From Malus domestica (lineage: Eukaryota > Streptophyta > Magnoliopsida > Rosales > Rosaceae), in NCBI RefSeq assembly GCF_042453785.1, contig NC_091671.1, positions 7,014,001 through 7,078,000 of the forward strand: 64,000 bases of DNA, written 5' to 3'. The notes beneath the pieces are model-generated. The model was not told the origin of the DNA. It saw only the letters and a program-made list of their open reading frames with translations, and searched no databases. Position 1 is the stretch's first letter; the number at the start of each line of letters is the position of its first letter. Below are positions 44,401-55,722 of this stretch, one piece after another. The translations under genes were made by a program, and so were the position numbers.

Positions 44401-46105
44401 TAGTCACTGTCCACAAACTCACTATTTGTAATGTTATCCTCTGCATTTACTACCACAAACAATGCATATTTGTTAAAAACCTAAACTTTGCAAAAATAAT
44501 TGAATACTAAAATTAAAATTGTAAAAATAAATGTTTCAAAATTTTACCTTTATTAGCTTCTACTTCGGCCCCTTCATTAACTTATTCAGCTTCGTGACCT
44601 TATTTAGTTTCATCACCTTTATCATCTTCATCGCTTTCATTATCAGCATTGAGATGACCATCTTCAGCCTCATCTCCACTTCCTTGTCCTCCCTCAGTTG
44701 CTTCAGCCTCATATTCATCATCACCATTGTATGCTATGTCATTCAAAAGACATAGCCGTTTTTCTAAGTGATCCGCACCCCCTTTTGCTCTACCCTTCTT
44801 CAGTTTTGATCCACTTCCCTTTGTAATCGAAATCGCCACCCTCGATTCCTCAATATCTTCTATAATGACACCTTTTTAATATGCCACTCTCATCTAGATT
44901 CATCAAAAGCTTATGTTTCAAGGCAGCTTGCTTCGGACTTAGATGTTCTAGGTACATTTCTATTTACCTAGCCCCTGGAACATACTTGCACATTTCACCC
45001 ACATCTTGGTCCTGTTCAATAAGCCTTAATCCCTCCCTATAAGACATCACAAGAATCCTATAGTGATACAACATAAACCCATCATATCCTAACTCCTTAA
45101 CCATTTCATCAATCTCGAAAAAAGACATGAAGTCTTTGTCTACGTAATCAAACTAAGCCTCAAACCCTCCCGTATATGCATTTTCAGACCACTTCCCACC
45201 GTGGTTAATTTTAAGGCTAAATAATTCGGGCATGCCTGCAAAGTCAAGGAGAAAGGTGAAAACAACATAAAATATCGTAAAATTTTAAGGTTTTAAAACC
45301 CAAAAAGTTAACCCAAAACACTAGTAGGACCATGAGGAAAAATGGTGAATACAAAACCATGGGGATCATGAATACAGGGTTTTTTAAAGGTTGCAATTGG
45401 GACCACGATTGAAGACAAAACCACATGCAAATTGAAAACAATTAACAATGCAGGAAACCCACTACAAAACACAATTCCAGAAACCATAGAAAAAAAAAAT
45501 AGGATTGGAACTAATAGATCCCTAATCCCTAATCCCTAAAATTCGAAATTGAAAAATCGGAAAACCTAAACCCATATTATCTACACTTCAAAAAAGGTAG
45601 GTTACTTACAATAAACTAGTGTTTCACCCACTTCAATCCTCCTTTTTTTCCCACCCCATCGCCAGCGATGGCTTCACGACAACCTTGCCCAGAAACAGTG
45701 CCCCTTCTTTGATGTGCAAAGGTGTGCGCAATGTACGACGGCGTGTGAGGTGGAGTGACGGCGAGGTCGAGTGATGGGGATTTGGTAGGGTTTCGGACGG
45801 AGATTGGGGGTCGCGATTTCTGGGGGAGTGAAAAGTGGTTTTCACTTTTCACTTTTTCACTTTTACCTAATCCCCTCTAAAAAATAAATAAAAAATCCAC
45901 ATGGACCCTTAATGACACGTGGTGCCCAGTCATTGTCCACATGGGCACCACGTCATCAGTTAACGGGAGACTTAACAGTTTAACTAACGGATGTATGAGA
46001 CTGTCCCAAAATTTACACTTTAGGTATAACTCTGGAACGAAAAAAACTTGATGTACTAAATGTTGAAAACCACGAAACATGAGGGTAGTAAACTGAGATT
46101 TACCC
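41421..46105. mobile_element. Mutator-like element (MULE), 4685 bp, long TIRs
   Basis: Ends GGGTAAATCTCA...TGAGATTTACCC. The first about 225 bases (41421-41650) and last about 225 (45880-46105) are near-perfect inverted repeats, sharing for example CCTCATGTTTCGTGGTTTTC and CTCCCGTTAACTGATGAC. The element is flanked by a perfect 9-bp duplication, AAAAATTAA. Long TIRs plus a 9-bp duplication are diagnostic for Mutator-like elements, and a MuDR-type transposase lies inside on the minus strand. The homologous flank of copy A at about 3240-3260 is unoccupied. Transposase stops make this copy non-autonomous. Confidence 0.96.
42138..45233 (-). pseudogene. MuDR-type transposase, several stops and a frameshift
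   Basis: On the minus strand from ATG 45233: a PB1-like N-terminal domain (MPELFSLKINHGGKWSENAY, DEMVKELGYDGF, LRLIEQDQDVGEM), an acidic linker, the Mutator DNA-binding domain (GLKFKDAAQLREAVWSHSIK, WNISARCEKNYIWRLYASRM), the MULE transposase domain (LVGLDGCHLKGVFKGQLL, VGIDANNQTWVIAYAIVE), a SWIM zinc finger (CTCLCRRWDLTDFPCIH, about 42750-42700) and a CCHC knuckle (CSVCKDSGHNKARC, about 42470-42428). An apparent 106-bp intron (42267-42372) leads to a Ser/Gln/Thr-rich last exon ending at TAG 42138-42140. In-frame stops often fall on expected Trp positions, for example after ENKDS, after NQRA and after GMKF. One frameshift lies near 43815. In active relatives this enzyme cuts and pastes the element. 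Confidence 0.9.
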
Positions 46106-46114
46106 AAAAATTAA

Positions 46115-46600
46115 AGGTAAACTGACAACATAAGGTAATCAGCCATGGTAATACAAAATTATTATAAAACTTTGTAGGGCTGTGGAATCTTCATTTTAGT
46201 TCTGAATTTCGTTCTGCTTGCGCTCACACGTTCATATTGATGAGCACTACGAGAAAATATTACGATGATATGTCATACGTGAGTTTTCGCTGAGAATTTT
46301 TTTGATGGATTTTGCAATATGGCAGCCATGATTTGCAGAGCCCACCATCGTAAGGCAGGAGAATTGGAGATAATATTATGCTTTTGAAGGAGTTTCTTAA
46401 AAATTACCATAGAAATAATGGTCCTCCTAGATGTGCCTTGCAGGTGGACATTCTGATAGCTTATGATACCTTGTTGGAAAATGGGGTTACTAGGATTAGG
46501 CTGGTTCATAGTTCGATTCCATTTAATTGTAATTGGAAGAAAAAAAAATTACTAAAAACACTTTCAAACGAATTCGCACAAAATTTATATGTTACGACTA
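46115..46600. other. Right flank of the MULE, copy B block end
   Basis: Resumes the copy B flank (AAAGGTAAACTGACA, as near 3258). It then has about 170 bp absent from copy A and returns to a match at 46306-46370 (GATTTTGCAATATGGCAGCC). The text CGTTCTGCTTGCGCTCACACG...GAGCACTACGAG (46205-46255) resembles 25885-25935. No gene. Confidence 0.6.
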
Positions 46601-48250
46601 ATAGTAAGCTTACTATTGTTCAAAATCGATTACCAATTCTAATTGTGACGTTTGTACCGTGAAACAACGTGATGCCACAAAGAAGATGGCTCAAGCCATG
46701 TATTGTCCTTTGAGAAGTTGGGGTTGGGAAGCATTGCATCTAATTTTCTTTCACTTTATCCTTTTCTTGTTAAAGAGAATACCAAATGGTTCGTGAGCAA
46801 AGCATCCAAATCTTTTTCACTTTTTTCTTGATAAAGAGAGACACAAAATGGGTTCGAAAGCAATACACCACATTCTCTTTCCCTTTGTCTTTTTCTTGTT
46901 AAAGGAGGATAAAAATACCTTACTTTAGAATCACCTCCTCTTGAGGTATTGCTTGTTAGATATATTTTATTGCTTCTCTATTTATATTGTTAGAAAACTC
47001 TTATTAACCCTTCCCCATTGAAGTTATCTGCTCATATATTTGCATTGTTGAGGTAACATAATCTGTCATCCTTGTGCATGATACCATTCAACATTCATAT
47101 TTTCTAGCAAATTTGTGAAGTACCAATACCAGTACTAGACACATGAGTTGTTGCTAAATAAAGCATAGATTTCAGAATTTCACTTTTGTTCTGCCGGACA
47201 GTTACATTGATTTGATTTACAATACAGGTACATATGTACATCTTGGAAACTTTATTTCTTTTCAATATTTATCGTTTTAGGTGTTTCTTTTTACCACTGT
47301 GTGACTAAGAAACTAAAGTGTTGGATTTACATTATATTTTCTAGCAAATTCGTGAAGCACCAGGTCTAGTACCAGACATATTGTTGTTGAACAAGGCATA
47401 GATTTCAGAATTTCATTTTTGTCTCTACCGAACAGTTGCATTGGGTTGATTTACAATACAGGTACGTATGTACTTCTTAGAAACTCAATTTCTTTTCAAT
47501 ATTTATTGTTTTAGGTGTTTGTACTATATGTTATTGTGTTTTGATGTTCAACCACGTCAGCTAATCCACCCTTACAATCAAATTTTTATTTTTCTCATCG
47601 CAATACAAAAAGTTTGAAATCGCTTCCGCTATATGGTGGTGAAATGTAAACTATTCGAAATTTGCATACTGTAAAATAATAAAGAGTAAATAAATATACA
47701 CATGCACTGAAACCATCAACTGAAAATATGACTTTACCCCTTAAAATTCAATTTTCTTTTATTAAGACTCATCATATTATATTTTCCTAACAAAAACTCA
47801 ATGACTTTACATGTATATTTTTTTTTGCTTCTCCTGTTTGTATTGTTAGAAAGCTCTGATTAACTCTTCGCCATAGAAGTTATCTGCTCATATATATTTG
47901 CATTGATGTGCATGATCTGCCCTCCTTATGCATGCTAACATTCGGCATTCAAATTTTCTAGCAAATTTGTGAAGCACCACTACTAGTACCTGACATATGA
48001 CTTGTTGCTGAACAAGGCATAGATTTCAAAATTTCAATTTTAATTTGCCGGACAATTGATTGCGTTGATTTACGATACAGGTACGTACGTACTTTTCTAA
48101 AACTCTATTTCTTTCCATTATTTGTTGTTTTAGACGTTTGTTTTTACCCTGCCTGACCAAGAAACAAAAGTGTTAATTTAACATTCTAGTACCCGCCAAA
48201 TATTGTATTTCGGCTGAGCTCCAACACTATGACTAGGCGCCAACTCAACA
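46601..48250. repeat. Degenerate tandem repeat block shared with 20.7-25.9 kb
   Basis: A unit with landmarks TTTCTAGCAAATTTGTGAAGCACC, GTTGCTGAACAAGGCATAG, TTTACAATACAGGTACGTA, TTTCAATATTTATTGTTTTAG and GACTAAGAAAC occurs at about 47100-47336, 47337-47525 and 47957-48210. The preceding text TATCTGCTCATATATTTGCATTG also repeats (47029, 47879). The other copy in the window is at 24961-25290. Each unit contains a donor-like ACAGGTACGT. No coding frame is maintained. Confidence 0.75.
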
Positions 48251-48649
48251 ATTTTATTGATTAGCTTTTGACTTCACACAGTTTTGTATTTTTAGATGTC
48301 TAAAATAGCCCTAGTAACTTATGTCAAATTAAAAACAAATTTTAAAATCATGATTTCATTGCATATTAATAATAATAGGATATGATGCTAGGGTTTTCAT
48401 TTGTTTTATTTTTTTCCCTTTTAAATTCCTTAGTTGCTTTTCAAATTTGCATAAATTAGGATTTTTTTTGGTTTAGTTTTTCCGTTTTCAAAATATGTGA
48501 GCATTAGTTACCAACAAAATATAAGAATGTTATTTTTTTTCCAAAATTATTTAATTATATTCTATATAAATATAGGTAAATTATTTCTCTACACATATAT
48601 AATAACAATAAAATGTGGTTAATGTATGTAATAATACATGCAAAATAAT
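48251..48649. other. Unassigned AT-rich region
   Basis: AT-rich with T and A runs. No gene or element ends seen. Confidence 0.4.
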
Positions 48650-49430
48650 TTACCTTCAACATAAAGGATGTGATTTGGTTCAAGATTTATTTTACCTATA
48701 TTTCACATATAGGTATAGGTAAATTATGAAAGATTCTTTTTTTTTCTTTTTTTCTTTTTTTGTCTTTTGGCTTAACATATATAGATAAGTAAATCATTTT
48801 TTGTCATTTGGTTTGATATAAAGGATGTCATATGTCATTTGGTTCAAAAAAATATAAGTAAATTATTTTATGAAGATTATCATTATATAATAATAATAAA
48901 AAGGAGAATATATATATATTGTTTCAATTATGTAAATAGTTTGTAATATGAGGTTATTTCTTTGTCTACATGTCAATGGATTTAGATTCCGTTTACAAGA
49001 GTTAATACCAAACATACAATTTCAGTTGTCCTTGGACAGAAGCCACTAAATGAGTAAAGGACAACGGGACGAAACAACCTTCTACCTGGCGTATGTACCT
49101 TGCCACTTTCAATAAAAACAGGTGTGTTTCAATTTGATATTTAAATATATGTGGATTTTGGGCTGCTTATTATGTGATTTTGCCGAACTCCCCCTCCCAT
49201 TAATGTAAAAATATCGATGTACTAAAAAATATATATGTGGATTTTTGTTTAAAAAGTAAAATTACAAAGGTCTATTTCTAAAGAACCCTATGTATCAACA
49301 ACAATTTCAACTAATTCAAGTCCAGCAACACAATAAACTCAAATAAAAATTCAATTATTTTAAACACAGTGATGATCTTATATTCAAAGATAATTTTGAT
49401 CTAGGTGCTTGATTTTTGAATTTGATAGAC
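48650..49430. repeat. Upstream flank of CNL copy C (distal part)
   Basis: Homologous to 33200-33880 upstream of copy B, with shared TAGGTATAGGTAAATTA, ATGTCATTTGGTTCAAAAAAA, TTATTTCTTTGTCTACATGTCAA and CAATAAACTCAAATAAAAATTCA. The match stops near 49395, where inserted elements begin, and resumes just before the copy C start codon. Confidence 0.7.
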
Positions 49431-49462
49431 CCAACATCCCTAGCTTTTAGACTTTTTATTAA

Positions 49463-50248
49463 GGAAAAATTAGTATCTGGTCCCTAGTTCTTACTGTTCA
49501 TTGACTAAGACCTTATTAGTTCTCAAATTTTGATTCAAGTCCCTAGCATTAATGTGATAATGAATTTACATGTTTATTTGTTAATTTTTTAATATAAAAA
49601 TTAGTAATTAATTTAGGGTTTAATACTCACACCTCTATTAAACTTCTAATTAATTTTCAATTCAAACATTTCCAAAATAATAAAAAATTAAATTAAATTA
49701 AGTTTGTACCTATTAGTTTATATATATATATATATATATAAAGATTCTCAATTTTTTAATCTTAAATGTACCCATTCATATAATTTTTCAATTTTTTTAA
49801 TCTTCAATGTACCCATTCTCAAATATATCAATTTCTTATATGTAAAATGTACTTTTTTTTTAATATAAAATCCATTCAAATTTTTTAATCCATGTTTAAA
49901 CTTATATGGGTACATTTTTTTCGTTGATTTGAGAATGTATCCATGTTTTGGTACAATAACTTTTTTTGTTAATTTTGGTTAATGTACCCATACATATATG
50001 TACACACACACACAATATAATAGAGAGTATAATTTATATTTTATTATTTTTAATCCCATAAATTATGGGTTTTATTTAAAATCTCATTAATATAAACAAT
50101 TACAAATTTTAATTTTTAATTTTTAATTTTAAAAATATAGTAACTTACATTATTACATTAATGTCAGGGACCTCAATCAAAAACTAAAAACTAACAAGAT
50201 TTCAATCAAAGAATATTGATAGCTAGGGATCGCATCCAAAGTGTCCCA
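49463..50248. mobile_element. MITE with about 100-bp inverted arms and 8-bp flanking repeat
   Basis: The left arm (GGTCCCTAGTTCTTACTG, GACTAAGACCTTATTAGTT, CAAGTCCCTAGCATTAATG) pairs with the reverse complement of the right arm (GATCCCTAGCTATCAATATT, GATTGAAATCTTGTTAGTT, GAGGTCCCTGACATTAATG). Flanking TTTATTAA occurs at 49455-49462 and 50249-50256. The interior is AT-rich with a (TA)n run (49720-49740) and repeated GTACCCAT motifs. The arms and duplication size fit a Mutator-type MITE, but this assignment is inferred. Confidence 0.7.
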
Positions 50249-50454
50249 TTTATTAAACTACTTTCTACAATTTTGGTGCCACGATTTTTAAAACGTCCTC
50301 TTTCTAAAATTCAAAATAACATGAACTGTCATTAATCCACCAATTTATTCCAGAAACAATATCCAAAGCTCCTAAATCTAGCCTTCTTTAAACCAAAATT
50401 ATTATTATTACTCCAACATAAAAATACATAATTATTAAGTTATCAATCAATGAT

Positions 50455-50640
50455 ATGTACCAAAAATTAAAATTATACATACCAAAAACTAAAATGAAAC
50501 GTACCATTAACTAAAATAAAACATACCAAATACTAAAACTAAACATACCAATCAATGGTATGTGCACAACTGAACATACCAAAAAACAAAATTAAGTATG
50601 AAAACCAATAATAAACGTACCAATAATGTATACAAAAGAA
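50455..50640. repeat. Degenerate about 21-bp tandem repeat
   Basis: Successive variants of ACATACCAAAAACTAAAATGA (for example at 50478, 50501, 50521, 50542 and 50570), with drift in length and sequence. No coding frame. Confidence 0.6.
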
Positions 50641-50894
50641 TTCTCTTAATAAAATGTATATATAACAATTTAAAAAATATAAACATCCACCATTTTCGTT
50701 ATCTTGAACATAAAATTATATTTTAATTTTAGGAGAAAAAATATTTTGTACGAAAAAATTATTAAAAAGAGAATTGGATAAATATATTGAATGAAAAATC
50801 AAGATTATCTCCAAAAAAAATCGCTTAACTAATTAAAGGACAAATTAAGAAACCAATATACAGTGAGGTATATGGTAATGGCATGAGGATGAAT

Positions 50895-51535
50895 GAAAAA
50901 ACAACAACAACAACAACAACAAAGCCTTTTCCCACTAAGTGGGGTCGGCTATATGAATCCTAAAACGCCATTGCGCTCGGTTTTGTGTCATGTCCTCCGT
51001 TAGATCCAAGTACTCTAAGTCTTTTCTTAGAGTCTCTTCCAAAGTTGTCCTAGGTCTTCCTCTACCCCTTCGGCCCTGAACCTCTGTCCCGTAGTCACAT
51101 CTTTGAACCGGAGCGTCAGTCGGCCTTCTTTGCACATGTTCAAAATCACCGGAGCCGATTTTCTCTCATATTTCCTACAATTTCGGCTACTCCTACTTTA
51201 CCTCGGATATCCTCATTCCCAATCTTATCCTTTCTCGTGTGCCCACACATCCCACGAAGCATCCTCATCTCCGCTACACCCATTTTGTGTACGTGTTGAT
51301 GCTTCACCACCCAACATTCTGTGCCATACAACATCGCTAGCCTTATTGCCGTCCTATAAAATTTTCCCTTGAGCTTCAGTGGCCTACGACGGTCACACAA
51401 CACGCCGGATGCACTCTTTCCATCCAGCTCGTATTCTATGGTTGAGATCTCCATCTAATTCTCCGTTCTCTTGCAAGATAGATCCTAGGTAGCGAAAACG
51501 ATCGCTTTTTGTGATCTTCGCTAGATTGCTCCGGT
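50895..51535 (-). mobile_element. 5'-truncated LINE with (TTG)n tail
   Basis: On the minus strand the sequence encodes the very end of the LINE polyprotein ([93 protein letters not shown]). It ends in TTAGTGGGAAAAGGCTT followed by a TTG repeat (RC of 50900-50923). 5' truncation and a simple-repeat tail are typical of target-primed LINE insertion. It is distinct from the longer, older copy at 27.4-31.1 kb and much better preserved. Confidence 0.88.
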
Positions 51536-52917
51536 CATTAGTGTGGGTAAGTATATAAATGGATAGAGATAGGAAAGCAAACACAAGATGTACGTGGTTC
51601 ACCCAGATTGGCTACGTCCACGGAATAGAAGAGTTCTCATTAATTGTGAAGGGTTTACACAAGTACATAGGTTCAAGCTCTCATTTAGTGAGTACAAGTG
51701 AATGATTTAGTACAAATGACATTAGGAAATATTGTGGGAGAATGATCTCGTAATCACGAAACTTCTAAGTATCGGAGTGTGGTGTCGTCTTGACTTGCCT
51801 TATCTGTCTCATAGGTAGATGTGGCATCTTCTCTGGAAGTACTCTTCCTCCATCCAGGAGTGGTATCTTTAACTGGTGGAGATGCACAAGGTAATGTATC
51901 AATTTCACTTGAAGCTTACTTGTAGTTTCAGGCTTGGTCAAGCGCGATACAAACCATGTAGTAGGAGTCCCCCAAGTCGCCGAGCTAGGGGGTCTGCTGA
52001 AAGAGGTGACAGACAAGGTAAGCAATCAGAGCTCCGACTGATTGTTCACCTTCTCCCCATCTTGCAGCAGCATGAAGGATAAAGAGAAGAAAAATGAGAA
52101 GAGATGATATGAGATACTTTTGCTTTTGAAGAAGTAACTTTCCACAGGCTTATTCTTGAACTGAGCTGGAGGGTTTTCTGGTTTCCTCCAGAGTATAAGG
52201 CCGACTGAAGAATTTGAGGGTCAAAACAAGTCCATCAAATCTAGAGTACGTTCCACCCTGCTGATATGGGATACTTTTGCTTTTGACAGAGTAATAAATG
52301 TATCGGCACGTGTGCTGTTACGCTTGTCTCCACATGCTTCCTTGTATCCTTCGCACTTGCCCTATCTGTTCCTCAAGCAGATGCGGAATCTTCCCTGGAA
52401 ACATAAGATGTTGAAGATGAGTACTCGAGAGCAATGCCAGGTAAGTAATCAGGTAAGGGGTTCCAGGCAGTCAGTTCCTGGCTGGAAGCTTGATTCCAAG
52501 TGCTGACTGATTGCTCTCTTTCTCCTTGTCTTGCAGGTAAAAACAAGGCCAAAAGAAAAGACAGGGAAAAAGCATGATATGGGATACTCTTGCTTTTAAC
52601 CCTGATGATATGAGATATTCTTGCTCTAGTATAGCTTGTTTGCAGAGGTATTATCAGGGGGAAAGAAAGCTGAATATTTCGAAAGGCTTCGTTGGGAGTG
52701 TCCTCTCAGATATGATGAAGGGTTGAGCATTTTTGCAGGTCTGCCTGTCCGTTGGGGATGGAGGTCGACATATATAGGAGTCTCCCTAACAACAAGTAGT
52801 AATGTTATTCCTTTACCCTGCTTGGTCATAGCACGGTAGTGGGAGCTGCCAGTTTCACATGTTTTAACTCTGTCAGAGCACTTTGAAAAAGTGGTCTGTG
52901 GTATCTGGCTCTCGAGA

Positions 52918-53831
52918 TTCGGAGAACGATGCCTCTTCGATTTTTGAGAAAGCAATCATGCTGGGGGTATGACTCTCGAGATTCGGAGAGCAGTGTCTCT
53001 TCGATTTTTGAGGAAGTAATCATGTTGGGAGTCTGGCTCTCGAGATTCGGAGGGCGGTGCCTCTTCGATTTTGGAGCAAGCAATCTTGTTGGGAGTGTTG
53101 TCTCGAATGTGAGTAAAGGTTGGGCATGTTTGCTAGTCTACCTTGCCACGAAGCACAAAGGTTGACACACAGGGACTTTCCAATTATCCAGCAATGGTAC
53201 TGTTCCTTTACCCTCTCTTCGATTTTGAGAAAGTAGTCATGTTGGGAGTCTGGCTCTCGAGATTCGAAGGACGGTGCCTCTTCGATTTTGGAGCAAGCAA
53301 TCTTATTGGGAGTGTTTTCTCGAATGTGAGTAAAGGTTGGGCATGTTTGCTAGTCTACCTTGCCACGAAGCACAGAGGTTGACACACAGGGACTTTCCAA
53401 TTATCCAGCAGTGGTACTGTTCCTTTACAGTTGTGGGTAATAATATGGTAGCTAGACCTTCAAAATTTATGTGTCTAAACTTTTGTTAGTGCTGTTTCTT
53501 TGCTATTCTTTTACCTTTCTTGGTCAGAGCGATGTAGTGGGAGCTGCAAGCTTCACGTGCTCAACTTTGGCAGAGAACTTTGGCAAAGTTATTTGTGGTA
53601 CCCATGAGCTATTGTTGCGTGTGGGAAGTGGGTGATTGAACAGTAAGATTCATGTGCTTTCTACTTCACCAGAAGTCTTCGACAGAATGCCCATAATTTC
53701 TGCAAAGCTGAGTGTGCGTGTGACAGTTGCTGACAAGGCTAGAAAAGTAGGTGCCTCTTCGATTTCTGAGATCGGCCCTCGTGGTCTCTGAGCAGCCCAG
53801 CTTTTGAGAAAGCGAGCGCCTCTTCGATTGA
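52918..53831 (+). repeat. First approximately 914-bp tandem unit
   Basis: Begins TTCGGAGAACGATGCC. It contains two approximately 217-bp subunits starting GTTGGGAGTCTGGCTCTCG (53024 and 53241), then a spacer with TTGTGGGTAATAATATGG and CTTGGTCAGAGCGATGTAG. The whole pattern is repeated 914-915 bp downstream. Confidence 0.88.
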
Positions 53832-54745
53832 TTCGGAGAACGATACCTCATCGATTTTTGAGAAAGCAATCATGCTGGGGGTCTGGCTCTCGAGATTCGG
53901 GGAGCAGTGTCTCTTCGATTTTTGAGAAAGTAATCATGTTGGGAGTCTGGCTCTCGAGATTCGGAGGGCGGTGCCTCTTCGATTTTGGAGCAAGCAATCT
54001 TGTTGGGAGTGTTTTCTCGAATGTGAGTAAAGGTTGGGCATGTTTGCTAGTCTACCTTGCCACGAAGCACAGAGGTTGACACACAGGGACTTTCCAATTA
54101 TCCAGCAATGGTACTGTTCCTTTACCCTCTCTTCGATTTTTAAGAAAGTAGTCATGTTGGGAGTCTGGCTCTCGAGATTCGAAGGACGGTGCCTCTTCGA
54201 TTTTGGAGCAAGCAATCTTATTGGGAGTGTTTTCTCGAATGTGAGTAAAGGTTGGGCATGTTTGCTAGTCTACCTTGCCACGAAGCACAGAGGTTGACAC
54301 ACAGGGACTTTCCAATTATCCAGCAGTGGTACTGTTCCTTTACCCTTGTGGGTAATAATATGGTAGCTAGACCTTCAAAATTTATGGGTCTAAACTTTGT
54401 TAGTGTTGTTTCTTTGCTATTCTTTTACCCTTCTTGGTCAGAGCGATGTAGTGGGAGCTGCAAGCTTCACGTGCTCAACTTTGGCAGAGAACTTTGGCAA
54501 AGTTATCTGTGGTACCCATGAGCTATTGTTGCGTGTGGGAAGTGGGTGATTGAACAGTAAGATTCATGTGTTTTCTACTTCCCCAGAAGTCTTTGACAGA
54601 ATGCCCATAATTTTCGCAAAACTGAGTGTGCGTGTGACAGGTGCTGACAAGGCTGGAAAAGGCTGGAAAAGTAGGTGCCTCTTCGATTTCTGAGATCGGC
54701 CCTCGTGGTCTCTGGGGAGCCCAGCTTTTGAGAAAGCGAGCGCCT
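53832..54745 (+). repeat. Second approximately 914-bp tandem unit
   Basis: Begins TTCGGAGAACGATACC and repeats the layout of the first unit: subunits at 53938 and 54156 (218 bp apart), then the TTGTGGGTAATAATATGG spacer from 54346. High similarity to the first unit suggests a relatively recent duplication, with an earlier duplication inside each unit. Confidence 0.88.
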
Positions 54746-54893
54746 CTTCGATTTTTGAGATCGGCCTTCGTGGTCTTTGAGCAGCCCAACTTTTGAGAAA
54801 GCAAACGCCTCTTCGATTTCTGAGATCAACCCTCGTGATCTCTAAGCAGCCCAGCTTTTGAGAAAGCAAACGCCTCTTCGATTTCTGAGCAGG
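54677..54893 (+). repeat. 65-bp minisatellite
   Basis: GCCTCTTCGATTTCTGAGAT starts at 54677, 54742, 54807 and 54872, exactly 65 bases apart. The last unit is truncated after about 20 bases and followed by another GCCTCTTCG. A single unit also occurs near 53753-53817, inside the first 914-bp repeat. Confidence 0.9.
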
Positions 54894-55050
54894 CGCCTCT
54901 TCGATTTCTGAAGCTTCGTCGAGTGCAGATTTTTATAGGGGTTGGCATTAAGTTCCAAAGCACACTTGAATCTCCACCAGTAGAAGCTTCATTCTTGCAC
55001 TTCTAAGATCTTGATTTGTCCGACCTCTTCTCTCTTCAACACCTTTGAAA

Positions 55051-55722
55051 ATGTCTGGCCCCTCCGACCGTCGTTTTGACTTGAACCTTGTTGAAGAGGC
55101 AGCCCCGCCTTCTCCAGACAACATATGGCGCCCATCCTTCGTCTCCCCTGGTCCTCTTACCGTTGGGGATTCCGTGATGAAGAATGATATGACCGCTGCG
55201 GTGGTGGCCAGGAACCTTCTCACTCCCAAAGATAACAGACTACTTTCCAAACGGTCTGATGAGTTAGCTGTTAAGGATTCGCTGGCTCTCAGTGTTCAGT
55301 GTGCAGGTTCTGTGTCTAATATGGCCCAACGCCTATTTGCTCGAACCCGCCAAGTTGAATCATTGGCGGCTGAAGTGATGAGTCTCAAACAGGAGATTAG
55401 AGGGCTCAAGCATGAGAATAAACAGTTGCACCGGCTCGCACATGACTATGCTACAAACATGAAGAGGAAGCTTAACCAGATGAAGGAAACTGATGGTCAA
55501 GTTTTACTTGATCATCAGAGATTTGTGGGTTTGTTCCAAAGGCATTTATTGCCTTCGTCTTCTGGGGCTGTACCGCGTAATGAAGCTCCAAATGATCAAC
55601 CTCTGATGCCTCCTCCTTCTAGGGTTCTGTCCAGTACTGAGGCTCCAAATGATCCCCCTCCGGTGCCTTCTCTTTCTGGGGCTCTACCGACTGCTGAGAC
55701 TTCTCCTAAGCAACCTTTGTGA
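55051..55722 (+). CDS. Intact 223-codon coiled-coil ORF of the repeat element, function unknown
   Basis: ATG at 55051 (MSGPSDRRFDLNLVEEAAPP) to TGA 55720-55722. Residues about 105-150 form a charged heptad-like region, probably a coiled coil (QVESLAAEVMSLKQEIRGLK, then HENKQLHRLAHDY). The C-terminal third is Pro/Ser-rich with three imperfect repeats around EAPNDQPL / EAPNDPPP / AETSPKQP. No zinc knuckle, protease or polymerase motif is visible. I see no signal peptide or membrane segment. The frame is fully open although the neighbours are decayed. It resembles gag-like accessory ORFs of non-autonomous plant retroelements only in position and coiled-coil content. I cannot name a family from sequence alone. 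Confidence 0.6.
   Translation: MSGPSDRRFDLNLVEEAAPPSPDNIWRPSFVSPGPLTVGDSVMKNDMTAAVVARNLLTPKDNRLLSKRSDELAVKDSLALSVQCAGSVSNMAQRLFARTRQVESLAAEVMSLKQEIRGLKHENKQLHRLAHDYATNMKRKLNQMKETDGQVLLDHQRFVGLFQRHLLPSSSGAVPRNEAPNDQPLMPPPSRVLSSTEAPNDPPPVPSLSGALPTAETSPKQPL

Noticed and set aside
51103..51372. + strand ORF near 51.1-51.4 kb
   Set aside because: It is the antisense of the LINE C-terminal coding sequence, which has conserved motifs.
52626..54869. Many similar short ORFs on both strands in the repeat region
   Set aside because: They repeat because the DNA repeats; frames shift between units and none is consistently kept.
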